A DNA stretch of 64,000 nucleotides from Homarus americanus (GCF_018991925.1 NW_024744357.1:3728710-3792709), one strand, 5' to 3'; positions 11,748-21,624 are shown, numbered from the stretch's first letter. Notes: generated from the letters alone by a model not told the origin. Numbers and translations are program-made.

Positions 11748-14257
11748 GTGTGTGACGTCCTCATCAGCCGTGCCATGCGCGGCTCACACCACTGTGACAC
11801 TGATGATCGACTTGTCAGAGCCAAGGTCTCACTTCACGTCGCCCCAAAACGGCGAAAGCAGCAAGCCTCCAGAAGAGGTTTTAACACGAAGCGTCTGGAG
11901 GATCCAGCGGTAGCACATGCCTTCAGAGAGAAGCACGAACATGGGCTTATAAACAACCCAACAGCAAACAACGCGAATCCCAGTGCCAAATGGGATACTC
12001 TCAACACTGTTATGACAAAAAACTGCAGCGAGACCCTCGGCCAGATGAAAAGAATACACCAGGACTGGTTTGATGAAAATGACCCGGCAATCAAAGTACT
12101 TATCGATGATAAACGTGCTGCTTTTACTGACTGGCAGAACAACCCTCAGTCTCGGACCAAAGCTGGTACGTACCGCGAGAAGAAAGCGGCAGCCCAGCGG
12201 GAACTTCGATTCTAAAGAATGAGTGGCTTAAAAATAAAGCATGTGAAATATAAAAAAAACCCATGCAGATCAGTACAAGATGCGCGAATTTTTCAATTCC
12301 AATAAAACATTTTATGGGCAAACCACTCGTGGCGCAGCCCCCTCCACTCATCTGACGGTAACTTCATAATTAAAGACGATGAAGGCATCCTTCAGCGCTA
12401 GAAAGAGCACTTCCAGTCAGTGCTCAACCAAAACACCGATGTGCATGTCCTGACTACCCAGCAGGTCCCTCAGCATCCAGAGCTGACCCACCTCAGCTAT
12501 CTTCCATCCCTGGATGAGGTAGTTACTGCCATCAAACAGATGAAAAATAACAAAGCCTCAGGGCCTGATGGACTCCCAGCCGAGGTGTATAAAGCAGGAA
12601 TCCCCCAAGCTCTTAAAGACGCTTCCATTGTCAATATTTATAAGAACAAGGGAGACCGGTCAGACTGTGGTAACTACCGTGGGATCTCGCTGCTCTCCGT
12701 AGCTGGCAAGATTATCGCCCAAGTCCTCCTTAACAGACTCCTTCCTGAGGCGGAAAACTTCCTCCCAGTATCTCAATGTGGTTTTAAATCATCACGTGGC
12801 ACCACTGACATGATCTTTGCTGCCCGGCAGATACAGGAAAAGTGCAGAGAACAGCATCGTGACCTGTACATGGCTTTCATCGACCTAACCAAGGCCTTCG
12901 ACTCGGTCAACAGGGAAGCCCTCTGACGGACCCTCAGCCGTTTTGGCTGCCCTCCAAAATTCATCACCATTGTGAGACAACTCGACGATGGCATGAACGG
13001 CAGTGTCCTGCACAACGGCACCCAGTCTGAGTTCTTTCCCCTCCAAACGGGGGTTAAACAAAGGTGTGTACTCGAACCAACTCTCTTTTCCATTTCCATG
13101 GCTTCCTTACTCGTGCCAGTGCCAATTTAGCCGGCGGGGTGGACATCGAGTACCGGGTGAAGGGAGGTCTTTTCAACATAAGACGACTCCAGGCAGGAAC
13201 AAAGGTATCGGCAGCTTCTATTTCTGAACTTCAGTATGCAGACGACCTCACCCTTGCAGCTCACACTGAACACGCCCTACAGGATATCCTAAACACCTAT
13301 GCAGATGCGCATGCGCACTTTGGTCTTGAGGTGAATGTACGTAAGACTCAGATTCTCTTTCAACCTGCCCCTGGTTCAGGCACACCTCCATCATCCATCC
13401 AGCTTAACGGTACTACCCTCTCTAATGTTACCCACTTTCGGTATCTTGGCTCCCACCTATCCACCACCGCAGACATCGATCAAGAGATTCAGCACTAAAT
13501 CAGATGTGCATTTCAAGGTTTTGGCGGACTCCGAAACCGTGTCTTCAGTTGTAGGGAGCTGAAATTATCTACAAAGCTGCATGTATATCGAGCAGTGGTC
13601 CTCCCCACCCTGATATATGGCAGTGAGACATGGGTCACATACAGGAAGCACCTCAATGCATTTGAAAAATTTCACCAACGTAGTATAAGGTTCCATCCTC
13701 CGAGTTCGCTGGGAAGACAAGAGAACAAATGCCAGTATTCTTGCTGACACCAACTGTAGGAGCATCGAGGCTACCATTATCCATGAACAGCTATGCTGGA
13801 CTGGCCATGTTACCCGCATGGACGACAGTAGACTGCCAAAGCAGCTACTTTACAGTCACCTAATGAATAGTAAACGTAACGCCGGAGAATAGTTGAAAAG
13901 GTATAAAAATAGTTTTAAGACAAACCTGAAAAAGTGCCAAATCGATCCCCTCACCTGGGAGTCGATTACTCCACATCGTTATGCTTGGAGGAGCACCACA
14001 CGAGAAGGTGTCAATACTTTCGAGTTAGCCCGACTGCAAACCGAGGCAGACAAGCGCCAACGTCGGAAAGACGCTGCCACCGCCCCTCCCTCACTAGATG
14101 CAACCCTCCACATCTGCAACGAATGTGGACGACACTGCGGATCCCGTATAGGTCTCTTTAGTCATCTCAAAATTCACCAACCTAGGTGACATCCCTAAGA
14201 ACTCATATCATTGTATCATAGCTGGATGATCGTCATATTCGATTCTTACTGACAGTA

Positions 14258-14259
<2 letters not shown>
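11748..14259 (+). mobile_element. APE-type LINE: endonuclease end, reverse transcriptase, C-terminal zinc finger; decayed
   Basis: This is the longest retroelement copy here. The end of an AP-like endonuclease (VLISRAMRGSHHCDTDDRLV, then RAKVSL) opens at about 11757. The family motif is usually D-H-R-L, but here the His is Asp. A linker runs to 12215. RT blocks follow: KNNKASGPDGLPAEVYKAG (about 12545), NYRGISLLSVAGKII, DLTKAFDSVNREAL (stop at 12924), a motif-B block (QTGVKQRCVLEPTLF, about 13046), and YADD at 13235-13246. Next come FGLEVNVRKTQ, FRYLGSHLS, a thumb region, and a C-terminal C2H2-like finger (ICNECGRHCGSRIGLFSHLK, about 14110). At least five frameshifts or stops break it. It ends in a TAG microsatellite tail. 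The 5' end is truncated at a TG run. The clade is not assigned; an inverted partial copy is at 37985-39083. Confidence 0.88.
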
Positions 14260-14310
<51 letters not shown>

Positions 14311-14331
14311 TGTGTGTGTGTGTGTGTGTGT
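14260..14331. repeat. (TAG)n tail followed by (TG)n
   Basis: About 16 TAG units to 14308 directly follow the LINE 3' end (gacagtaaagtag), then TG to 14331. The TAG array may be the element's own tail or its target. Confidence 0.9.
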
Positions 14332-14364
14332 AACGACGCAACATGGCTCACACTTGGTGGGGGT

Positions 14365-14530
14365 GTGGGGGGTTAGGTTAGGTTTAGTTAATTTTAGTAA
14401 GCTTTTAGTTATGTTAGCTTCTGTTTGGTTAGATTAGGGTAAGCTAGGTCAAGCTTAGGTTAGGTTTAGTTAGACTAGTTTATGTTAGGTCTGATCAGGT
14501 CAGACCAGGTTAGGTTAAGTCAAATTTGAT
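14365..14530. repeat. Degenerate TTAGG/TTTAG tract
   Basis: Interspersed ggttaggttagg, ttagttat and aggttagg motifs. No foldback arm is evident. Confidence 0.6.
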
Positions 14531-14732
14531 GAGGGCAGACTTTGTAAGGTAATGAGGCCGGCTTGAGAAACATGATGTCGAGCTAATCAACCAATTAAAG
14601 TCGTGGCTGACGGTCTCTCCCTAGTCGTGTAGTGTACCTTGAGGAAGAGTGAGTGTTGCTGCCAATGTCCGACAGATAGCACAACGCCCACAGCAACCCC
14701 AGGGCGTCACAACCAGATGAAAACTATACAAA

Positions 14733-15005
14733 AAAATGGCCGCCACATAGAAAAATATCAATAAAAATTGCCATCTAATACAAAAATTCCAACAAAAATG
14801 GCCGCCGCATAAAAATATACCAACAAAAATGGCCGCCACATAGAAATATACCAACAAAAATGGCCGCCACATCGAAAAATACCAACAAAAATGGCCGCCA
14901 CATAGAAATATGACAACAAAAATGGCCGCCACATAGAAATATACCAACAAAAATGGCCACCACATAGAAATATACCAACAAAAATGGCGAACAAAAGTGG
15001 CTGCC
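14733..15005. repeat. Minisatellite, unit about 30-31 bp
   Basis: About nine copies of aaaatggccgccacatagaa followed by atataccaac. Cysteine/phenylalanine-rich frames on the complement in all three phases reflect the repeat, not genes. Confidence 0.93.
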
Positions 15006-15127
15006 ACATTGAAAAAAAAGAACGACACACATTTACTTAATGGATCACATAATTATATGACATCTGGGTTTACCTTTCACAGCAAATTAACCAAAGACGT
15101 GAAATTACACCTGACGACACAGTTTAA

Positions 15128-15687
15128 CCCTTTGAGTTCTGGAGGGTTAAATCATCGTCGTCAAAGTGTTAAATCTCTTTTGACGATGATTTAACCATTT
15201 GATGGCGATGACGATGATATAACTCTTTGATGACTATGATTTAACTCTTTGACGACGATGATTTAACCCTTTGACGACGACGATTTAACTCTTTGACGAC
15301 GATGATTTAACCCTTTGACGACGATGATTTAACTCTTTGACGACGATGATTTAACTCTTTGACGACGATGATTTAACTCTTTGACGACGACGATTTAACT
15401 CTTTGACGACGATGATTTAACTCTTTGACGACGATGATTTAACTCTTTGACGACGATGATTTAACTCTTTGACGACGATGATTTAACTCTTTGACGACGA
15501 TGATTTAACTCTTTGACGACGATGATTTAACTCTTTGACGACGACGATTTAACTCTTTGACGACGACGATTTAACTCTTTGACGACGATGATTTAACCCA
15601 TTAAGGACTATGATTTAACCCTTTGATGGTGATGATAATGATTTAACCCTTTGACGACGATGATTAAACCCTTTATGACTCAAAGGG
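15128..15687. mobile_element. piggyBac-like MITE filled by a 22-bp satellite
   Basis: The block has perfect 10-bp terminal inverted repeats, CCCTTTGAGT (15128-15137) and ACTCAAAGGG (15678-15687). They are flanked on both sides by TTAA (15124-15127 and 15688-15691), the target duplication diagnostic of piggyBac-type transposition. After a few mismatched bases the inversion resumes: the left arm reads taaatcatcgtcgtcaaag and the right arm is its near-complement. The interior, about 15229-15600, is some 16 copies of a 22-bp unit (atttaactctttgacgac then gatg), which matches the arm sequence. There is no transposase, so it is non-autonomous. Confidence 0.8.
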
Positions 15688-15691
15688 TTAA

Positions 15692-16345
15692 GATAATAGA
15701 CAACCAATCAACCAATAAGAAGAAAGAATTGAGATTACAGATTACAGATTGCCCACGAGGGGGCTAGTTTATTAAGCACCCCCTTACATCCTGAGTGTAG
15801 AGTTCATAGCTGTATGTCATGACCTTTCACCTGTACGAAGAGGGGAGTGAACTGTCGAGGTCACCCGTGATGGCCTGACACACGGGGTCAAACCAGAGAC
15901 GTGATGGCAACAGAGAAACGAACAGCTAAGGTATGGAAGTCAGGTTAAATGAAGTCCTCCCCAATCCTAAAAGACCTTAACCTAACCTAACCTAATCCAA
16001 ATAGGTCCCAGTTCAAAGAGGTTCTAAATATAGGGCCCGAGAGGACAGTAGGGGGCCCCTTTTGACGTGCCACCAAGGGGAGGAGGTCCCCCCTACACCA
16101 ACATATATTACGACCATCCAGAAGGGGGAGTTTTACGTGTCGAGCCTCGTTTGTTTACATTAAATCAACGTTTACGGCCCCACAACTTGTTGACACATGT
16201 TGGTTCAACGTGTGATGTGTCTAGGGTGAGGGAGGGAGTAGAGGGTGAGGGAGGAAGGGAGTGGCTCTCATCCCTCCCTTTCTGTAACCCGTGTGTTGAG
16301 ATGACAGGGTCGGAAGAAGTAAGGGTTGAGAGGGTATTAGTATCG
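15692..16345. other. Unique sequence, no gene recognised
   Basis: A short TAACC run lies at 15977-15996. The 113-codon frame at 16067-16408 has no motif and ends in a TG microsatellite. Confidence 0.5.
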
Positions 16346-16368
16346 GTGTGTGTGTGTGTGTGTGTGTC
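16346..16368. repeat. (TG)n microsatellite
   Basis: Clean TG run. Confidence 0.95.
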
Positions 16369-16467
16369 GTCCTCCAGTAGATCTCCCTCTAACTACATGT
16401 ATAAATAAATGTTTGTAAATTAATAAATGGATTATGTAAATATCAAGCATTACCACTCTTGTCACCT

Positions 16468-16585
16468 GCTCCTATTTTTCTTCTTCTTCTTAGTCCTTTT
16501 CCTCCTCTTCATCTTCCTATTCCCCTTCCTACTCCTCCTTTCCTTCGTCATCTTCCTCCTCCTGTTCCTCCTCGTACTCCTAACC
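16468..16585. repeat. CTT/CCT-rich tract
   Basis: Low-complexity pyrimidine tract. It yields a Leu/Phe-rich frame resembling a membrane segment, which I treat as compositional. Confidence 0.75.
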
Positions 16586-16800
16586 TCGGTGATAGTGAGT
16601 GAGTGGTCATGCCAGATATGATGTTGGTGAGGTAAAAATGCGAGGAGGAGGAGGATTATTACCCTTATACCTCATGTTGACTCTTGGAGGATAAGGCACA
16701 CGACACGACCCTTCACCTGTCACCTGAATCACTGCCGTGTTATGAGGTCAGTGACACATCCCTTTACTGTGGTCATGACGCGTTACTGTTACACTACCCC

Positions 16801-16832
<32 letters not shown>
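16801..16832. repeat. (CA)n microsatellite
   Basis: Clean CA run after a C homopolymer. Confidence 0.95.
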
Positions 16833-16837
<5 letters not shown>

Positions 16838-16916
16838 CAGCGTGTAGTCGTAAGAGGGACGTGTCTTCAGTAAGGTAGCAACAGATTACGACCTTTAAGA
16901 GCTTTGTTCCATATAA

Positions 16917-16964
<48 letters not shown>
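16917..16964. repeat. (CA)n microsatellite
   Basis: Clean CA run. Confidence 0.95.
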
Positions 16965-16966
<2 letters not shown>

Positions 16967-17183
16967 CAGAGAGGGATACTAATTACTCCTCCGCCCTTCA
17001 TCCTTAAATACACACATGGTCACACAACCTATGACGCCCCTGTGTGCGTCACTATGAGGTACAGGTGGAGGCGGAAATTTTCAGTGGCAGAGATGTACGA
17101 ACGTCAGCGACCGTGAAGTGTGTCGCAGCCCCACGACAAGTGCCATGAGAGCTCCTGCAAACAGAGGGAGAGTATTAATAGTC

Positions 17184-17227
<44 letters not shown>
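17184..17227. repeat. (TG)n microsatellite
   Basis: Clean TG run upstream of the putative promoter region. Confidence 0.95.
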
Positions 17228-17228
<1 letters not shown>

Positions 17229-17379
17229 CATGATTTCCACACGGTTTTAGGTCAAGGTTGGACTGTTACGTACCTGGGTATTCAAGGAGGAAGGTGTCTC
17301 ACAGGTGTGTAATCTATACCTTGTCGCAGTCTTATCTTACAAGGGGAGAGGGGAGGTGTTGAGGTCACACCTGTATCCT

Positions 17380-17662
17380 AAAGTGTATGTTCAGTGTCAT
17401 GAGGGATAATGTGTCGTCTTGCGGTAATCAGGTTCTCAATACCCAAAATTCCGCTGCACCTCACAAGGGAGGAGGGAGGGAGTGGGTTGTGCGACTTGGC
17501 AGTGGGCCCGTGAACTCCTTTGGCTCGACTGTGGCAGAGTGTCTTGGTGAGGGCAGAGTAGCGGCCGCGTTGTAGTGTTGTGGTGTTATGTGGCCACTAG
17601 TGCCGGGCTGCTGCTGATCTAGAGCCCCTACCGTCGCCTTCTTCATGTGCTGACCCTTCCTG
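17380..17662 (+). promoter_or_regulatory. Putative promoter and non-coding first exon of the 17.9-20.1 kb gene
   Basis: CG dinucleotides become frequent here (for example gagtagcggccgcgttg near 17560), unlike the flanks. An arthropod-initiator-like TTCAGT lies at about 17390. A good splice donor, cctg/gtgagtga, lies at 17662/17663 and would join a non-coding exon to the acceptor at 17920-17921. Start site and exon limits are inferred; only the composition and the donor sequence are seen. Confidence 0.35.
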
Positions 17663-17921
17663 GTGAGTGAGTGAGTGAGGGCGTGGAGGCGTGTGTGTGG
17701 TGTTGTGATGGTCGTGCTGGTGGCGGCGTCCGCTGCCCACAGACACGATGCATCTCGCCGGCGGCGTTGTTGCGTATTTAGAACGCTCGACAGTACGACT
17801 TGCCCCACCGCTCACACGCTGACCATAAGTGGAAATGAAGTGTTCCTAAACTCTGATTAACATGTGTCTGAAGGAATTACCTGGATAACCTGGCCCTCAC
17901 ACTGTTTATTTGTCGTTTCAG

Positions 17922-18510
17922 GTGCAGAGCGACGCCCGGTCCTCCTCCTCCGAGTGTCATCGACAAACTAACGACTTCCGAGACGCAGCGCAACGAACCC
18001 TCGACTTCTCTCTCTCTCTCCAGCAGCGACCGTCAACCCTCTTGGTTCGGGGCGAGTTTTAACGGGGAATCCTTAAGCGATTTCCTTTACCGTGATAGTG
18101 CTGTGATGCGGTGCCAGGGGCTCTAGTGTGTATCTGGCGAGCTTAGAAAAATAAAAGAAGAAAAAAATAAGAGAGAAGTGCTCAGTGCTTAAGATAACAG
18201 GACTGTTTTTTTTTACTACACTCAAGTGGTAACCAAGAGACTCTGATGTTGAAGGTGTGAGGTCGTGGAAAGAAAAGAAGAAAAAAAAAAGCGAATCAAC
18301 ACTTTACATTCACGTGTGGTATAGTTTCTGTGATAAGACATAACTTGAAAGTAGCGTTGGTCTCAAGAATTAAAACAAGAGTGTGTGTTTGTGTGTGTGT
18401 CGGATATACAGAGACTCGTCACGTTATACAGAAGTGATCTAGTGAAGGTCTAATTTAACTGTGAACAAGAGCACCTCGACGCGACAGAGGACTAGATAAG
18501 AGTGGAGATA
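17922..18510 (+). other. 5' UTR part of exon carrying the start codon
   Basis: The exon begins after a strong acceptor (tttatttgtcgtttcag/gt). It has no long open frame. It contains two short upstream ORFs, 18106-18126 (six codons plus TAG) and 18246-18260 (four codons plus TGA), which could lower translation of the main frame. An in-frame TAG at 18493-18495 precedes the main ATG, so the start cannot lie further upstream in this exon. Confidence 0.5.
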
Positions 18511-18561
18511 ATGGAGGGCAAGAGAGAAAGGAACACTCGTAAGGAGAAAAACTTCGCACAG
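18511..18561 (+). CDS. First coding exon of an unidentified host gene
   Basis: ATG at 18511 has a good start context (A at -3, G at +4) and an in-frame stop 15 bp upstream. It encodes 17 residues, MEGKRERNTRKEKNFAQ, very basic and hydrophilic, and ends exactly at a consensus donor cacag/gtaagatga in phase 0. The next exon (20039-20125) is also phase 0 and continues the frame. There is no signal peptide or membrane segment, so a cytosolic N-terminus is likely. I do not recognise the product. The acceptor at 17921, the long 5' UTR, the ATG context and the donor agree with each other, which makes this the only credible host gene start in the window. The first coding intron (18562-20038) carries two foldback elements. 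Confidence 0.6.
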
Positions 18562-18582
18562 GTAAGATGAGAATTGACCTCT

Positions 18583-18765
18583 GAGAATCACCTGAGGAAT
18601 CTCTACACACACCCAACCGCCCTAACGCTACGTGAGGGCGGGGTTAGGTTAGGGTGGTTAACCTTTGGGTGAAATACGCTTGGGAGGTTAGATTAGGTTA
18701 GGTTAGGGTGGTTAATCTTTGAGTGAAATAAGCTTGGGAGTGTGGAGATTCTTCAGTTGATTTGA
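18583..18765. mobile_element. Telomere-core foldback element in the first coding intron
   Basis: The left arm aatcacctgaggaatctc then ccgccctaacgctacg is followed by GGTTA units. The right arm tctttgagtgaaataagctt then gggagtgtggagattcttc is the reverse complement of the family arm. The right arm and core appear twice (18640-18690 and 18693-18760), so part has duplicated. It begins only about 20 bp after the splice donor. Confidence 0.7.
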
Positions 18766-19005
18766 CCTTTATTTATTGTCTGAGTTTATACACCGAAAAG
18801 GTAAGATTTTCCTTACTGAGAAATGGTCTACGCTGACGGTAAATTATTAATAGTAGTTTACATCCGAGTGATTTGTAAAGTTCAGCAAGATTAGTGTACA
18901 CCCAGAAGGTATAATATATTCTCTTATTTACAAATTTACTTTATAAACAGCAACGATAATGACACCTGTGTTTACAAGAGGTTTACATACAAGATGAAAT
19001 GAGTA
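18766..19005. other. Intron sequence, AT-rich
   Basis: No feature recognised within the first coding intron. Confidence 0.5.
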
Positions 19006-19194
19006 AAGTGACGATTAGGCACCTTAGTTTATTTCCCCTGATGATTAGACGTCCTAACCTAACTGAACGCTAACCTAACCTAACCTAACCTAACCTAACC
19101 TAACCTAACCTAACTACCCCACCCCCAAGGTAGCGCTAGGGTGTGGAATCATCAGGTGAAATAAGCTGGGGTGCCGAATCTTCACGTAATCCAA
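19006..19194. mobile_element. Telomere-core foldback element, most complete copy
   Basis: Left arm: gtgacgattaggcacctta, gtttatttcccctgatgatt, then agacgtcc and aacgctaacc. Core: about eight TAACC units (19070-19115). Right arm: ggtagcgctagggtgtgg, aatcatcaggtgaaataagc, then tggggtgccgaatcttcacg and taatcc. The right arm is the imperfect reverse complement of the left, so the whole can fold into a long hairpin. No coding capacity. Target duplication is not clear. Confidence 0.75.
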
Positions 19195-20026
19195 TAAAAT
19201 GCCAATAATTCGTTTTGTACAGTATATGTATTTACTTTACATACAGACAACAAAAACGATATGTTATTGTTTACACGTATCGTCATAATAATGTCATACA
19301 GACTATATAATGCCTCGTGACTCCAGTGCTTGGTCGTCCATACAGCCATCACGGAACACTCACTAGCCCTCCAACATAGTTCTCCCTTGACTCTTAGACA
19401 CGACCATTTTCTATGAACGTTCTTTGTTGATGTTTTCTTACCGAGGCGCACATTTCAGTTGGGTCCGGATCCATTGAGGTTACTATTATAAATATTTCTC
19501 TTAATTGTCAGTGTAACAATACAGGTTAAGGATTGACTTAAAGGTGAAGGACAGAATTAATATCCAATTATAACACTACATTACAGTGAGACAAAAAATA
19601 ATATAGAATCGTTTTAAAAAAAATATCCAGGATTTTTTTTTCTTTATTAAATATTTGCTACTTTATATAGTTTATGTCTAATGCATAAATTGACTTGGTG
19701 TTGAAGAACGATAATACAGTATATTACAAAAGAAAATAACAATTCTTCAGTTAGGGATAATATTGATGGCAGGGACTGTGGTGACTATATGGGCCAGGCA
19801 GTTGACACTCTGACACTCATGATGTTTTAGTCACTTACAATTTAAATAGTAATCATCAACAATATTAATAACACCATAATATTTTTGTTAACACATGAAC
19901 ATCAGTGTTAAATATTATTGTTTCATTAAAGTTCGTCTCCTTTTGTTTCTTCATGTTGTTTTATTAACTTTATTTACAAATCCTTTACGTGTTGTCGCTT
20001 TCTGTGTCTTGACTTCGTGTGACCTG
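19195..20026. other. Intron sequence, AT-rich, with acceptor region at its end
   Basis: No gene. The T-rich stretch from 19920 is the polypyrimidine region before the acceptor at 20037-20038. Confidence 0.5.
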
Positions 20027-20038
20027 TGTTGGCCGCAG

Positions 20039-20125
20039 GAGGAGAGCGGCTGGATGGTCGGTCAGGATCCTCAACAAGGCAGCTACTGGCGGAGTCCTTC
20101 CCTCACCCGACGGAGGAACTACTCG
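20039..20125 (+). CDS. Second coding exon of the same unidentified gene
   Basis: A pyrimidine-rich stretch and acceptor (tgttggccgcag) precede an 87-bp block of 29 codons with no stop: EESGWMVGQDPQQGSYW then RSPSLTRRRNYS. It ends at a donor actcg/gtaacc. Both ends are phase 0, matching the exon at 18511-18561. The peptide is polar, with a basic RRR and several Ser, Thr and Gln, and looks disordered; RRRNYS could be a basophilic kinase site, which is inference. The product is not recognised and no later exon is convincing in this window, so the gene must continue through a long intron. The frame is also open upstream to an ATG at 19895, but that part is polypyrimidine intron. Confidence 0.5.
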
Positions 20126-20126
20126 G

Positions 20127-20265
20127 TAACCCCGTGTGACCCCGTGTACTCTATAGCTCTGACCCTGTGTACTCCATAGCTCTGACCCTGTGTACTCTAT
20201 AGCTCTGACCCTGTGTACTCTATAGCTCTGACCCCGTGTACTCTATAGCTCTGACCCTGTGTTGA
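20127..20265. repeat. 23-bp tandem repeat adjoining a splice donor
   Basis: About six copies of tagctctgaccctgtgtact then cta begin directly after the donor of the second coding exon. Degenerate gaccccgtgt motifs continue to about 20450. Confidence 0.85.
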
Positions 20266-20660
20266 GTTTGTTGATCTTTTTTGACCCCGTGTCGATTTTG
20301 TTGTGACCCCGTGTAGAGTTGTGACCCACAAGTCGAGTTTGTTGACCTTGTTTGACCCCTTGTCGATTGTTATGAACCGATGTACTCTGTAGCTCTGACC
20401 CCATATCGAATTACTGACTTTTTTGACCCCGTGTCAATTCGTGTAGAACGTATTAATCCAGCTGACTTTGTTTAACTCCCTGACTATCATGTCGACACCT
20501 GAATGCCCCCCCCCCACCCAAGGTCAACCCAGATGACCTCAGCATTGCTCCTGTGTTTATTTCGTTTCCTCTGTTGACCTTATCTGACCTGCACGACCTA
20601 TCTCTTTTTCTTTAAAGGTTATTCTGTCAGTCACTATTATAATATAGGAAGTAACGAATA
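20266..20660. repeat. Degenerate GACCCCGTGTNGA-type repeats, then unique sequence
   Basis: Recurrent ttgaccccgtgtcgattttg-like phrases to about 20450, then unique sequence with a C homopolymer at about 20508. Confidence 0.5.
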
Positions 20661-20896
20661 CGGTGAAACCTTCATATAACGGACTTTTTCTCCACATAAC
20701 GGACTTTCTCTCCACATAACGGACTTTCTCTCCATATAACGGACTTTCTCTCCATATAACGGACTTTCTCTCCATATAACGGATTTTTCTCTCCATACAA
20801 CGGACTGCTCTCAATATAATCCGTTAGAGGAGGTTTCATATCTAATGGACCCATCGATATAACGGACGATGGTTTAACCGTTAAACCATCGTCCTC
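20661..20896. mobile_element. pogo/Tigger-like MITE, arm expanded as a 20-bp tandem repeat
   Basis: The left end ggtgaaaccttcatataacg then gac is followed by about six copies of atataacggactttctctcc. The opposite arm, atccgttagaggaggtttca, closes the inversion at 20819-20838. The sequence continues with gatataacgg into a perfect palindrome at 20864-20894. Ends of the type GTGAAACCTNNATATAACGG are characteristic of pogo/Tigger-group elements. No transposase. Confidence 0.6.
20864..20894. repeat. Perfect 15-bp inverted repeat with 1-nt spacer
   Basis: ggacgatggtttaac, one C, then gttaaaccatcgtcc. It lies at the distal edge of the pogo-like array. Confidence 0.95.
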
Positions 20897-20999
20897 AAAT
20901 GGTTAAGTGCCAACATGACATTATAAACCAAATCTGTGTAGTGGTGATTGTGAGAGAACACAGGTAAACAGGTATACTTTAATAAACCAGTGTTGACCC

Positions 21000-21500
21000 A
21001 GTGTGGTGGTATAGTGTGGTAGTGTGGTTTTCGGTACACTTTGGTAGACTCGTGTGGTGGTATGAGGGTGGTGTGCAAGGGATGGTGTGGTGGTGTGAGG
21101 GTGGTGTGCAAGGTATGGTGTGGTGGTGTGAGGGTGGAGTGCAAGGTATGGTGTGGTGGTGTGAGGGTTGGGTGCAAGGGATGGTGTGGTGGTATGAGGG
21201 TAAAAAGGTATGGTGTGTAGGCTGGGGTGGGCGTGTGTGGTGGTGTGAGGGTGGGGTGCAAGGTATGCTGTGGTGGTGTGAGGTGCAGGGGTGGTGTGGT
21301 GGTATGAGGTGGGGTGCAAGGCATGGTGTGGTGGTGTGGAGGGTTGGGTGTAAGGTGGTGTGAGGGGTGGGGTAAGGGATGGTGTGGTGGCATGAGGTGA
21401 AAAGTGCGATGTGGGTGGTGTGAGGTAAAAGGTATGGTGTGGTGGTGAGGTGGGGTGTAAGGTATGGTGGTGTGGTGGTGGTGTGGTGGTGGTATCTATC
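21000..21500. repeat. G/T-rich minisatellite, unit about 36 bp
   Basis: Irregular copies of gtgtggtggtgtgagggtgg then ggtgcaaggtatg. Open frames on both strands are artefacts. Confidence 0.9.
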
Positions 21501-21526
21501 TCGGATGTATCAAGGAAAAGACAGAT

Positions 21527-21529
<3 letters not shown>

Positions 21530-21574
<45 letters not shown>

Positions 21575-21624
21575 TATATATACACACATACATACTACTA
21601 CTACCACACACACACACACACATC
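21530..21624. repeat. (CA)n microsatellites
   Basis: AC run at 21531-21572, then tatatacacacatac, then a second CA run at 21605-21622. Confidence 0.93.

Noticed and set aside
14621..15032. Phe/Cys/Gly frames resembling membrane proteins
   Set aside because: Three overlapping phases of a 30-bp minisatellite give the same kind of peptide.
15229..15600. CRISPR-like array (regular repeats)
   Set aside because: Units are contiguous with no unique spacers and the genome is eukaryotic.
16427..16621. Leu/Phe-rich 64-codon frame resembling a transmembrane protein
   Set aside because: It is a translation of a CTT/CCT low-complexity tract.
19895..20038. Hydrophobic N-terminal extension upstream of the second coding exon, resembling a signal peptide
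   Set aside because: It lies in the T-rich polypyrimidine tract before a good acceptor; hydrophobicity follows from T-rich codons.
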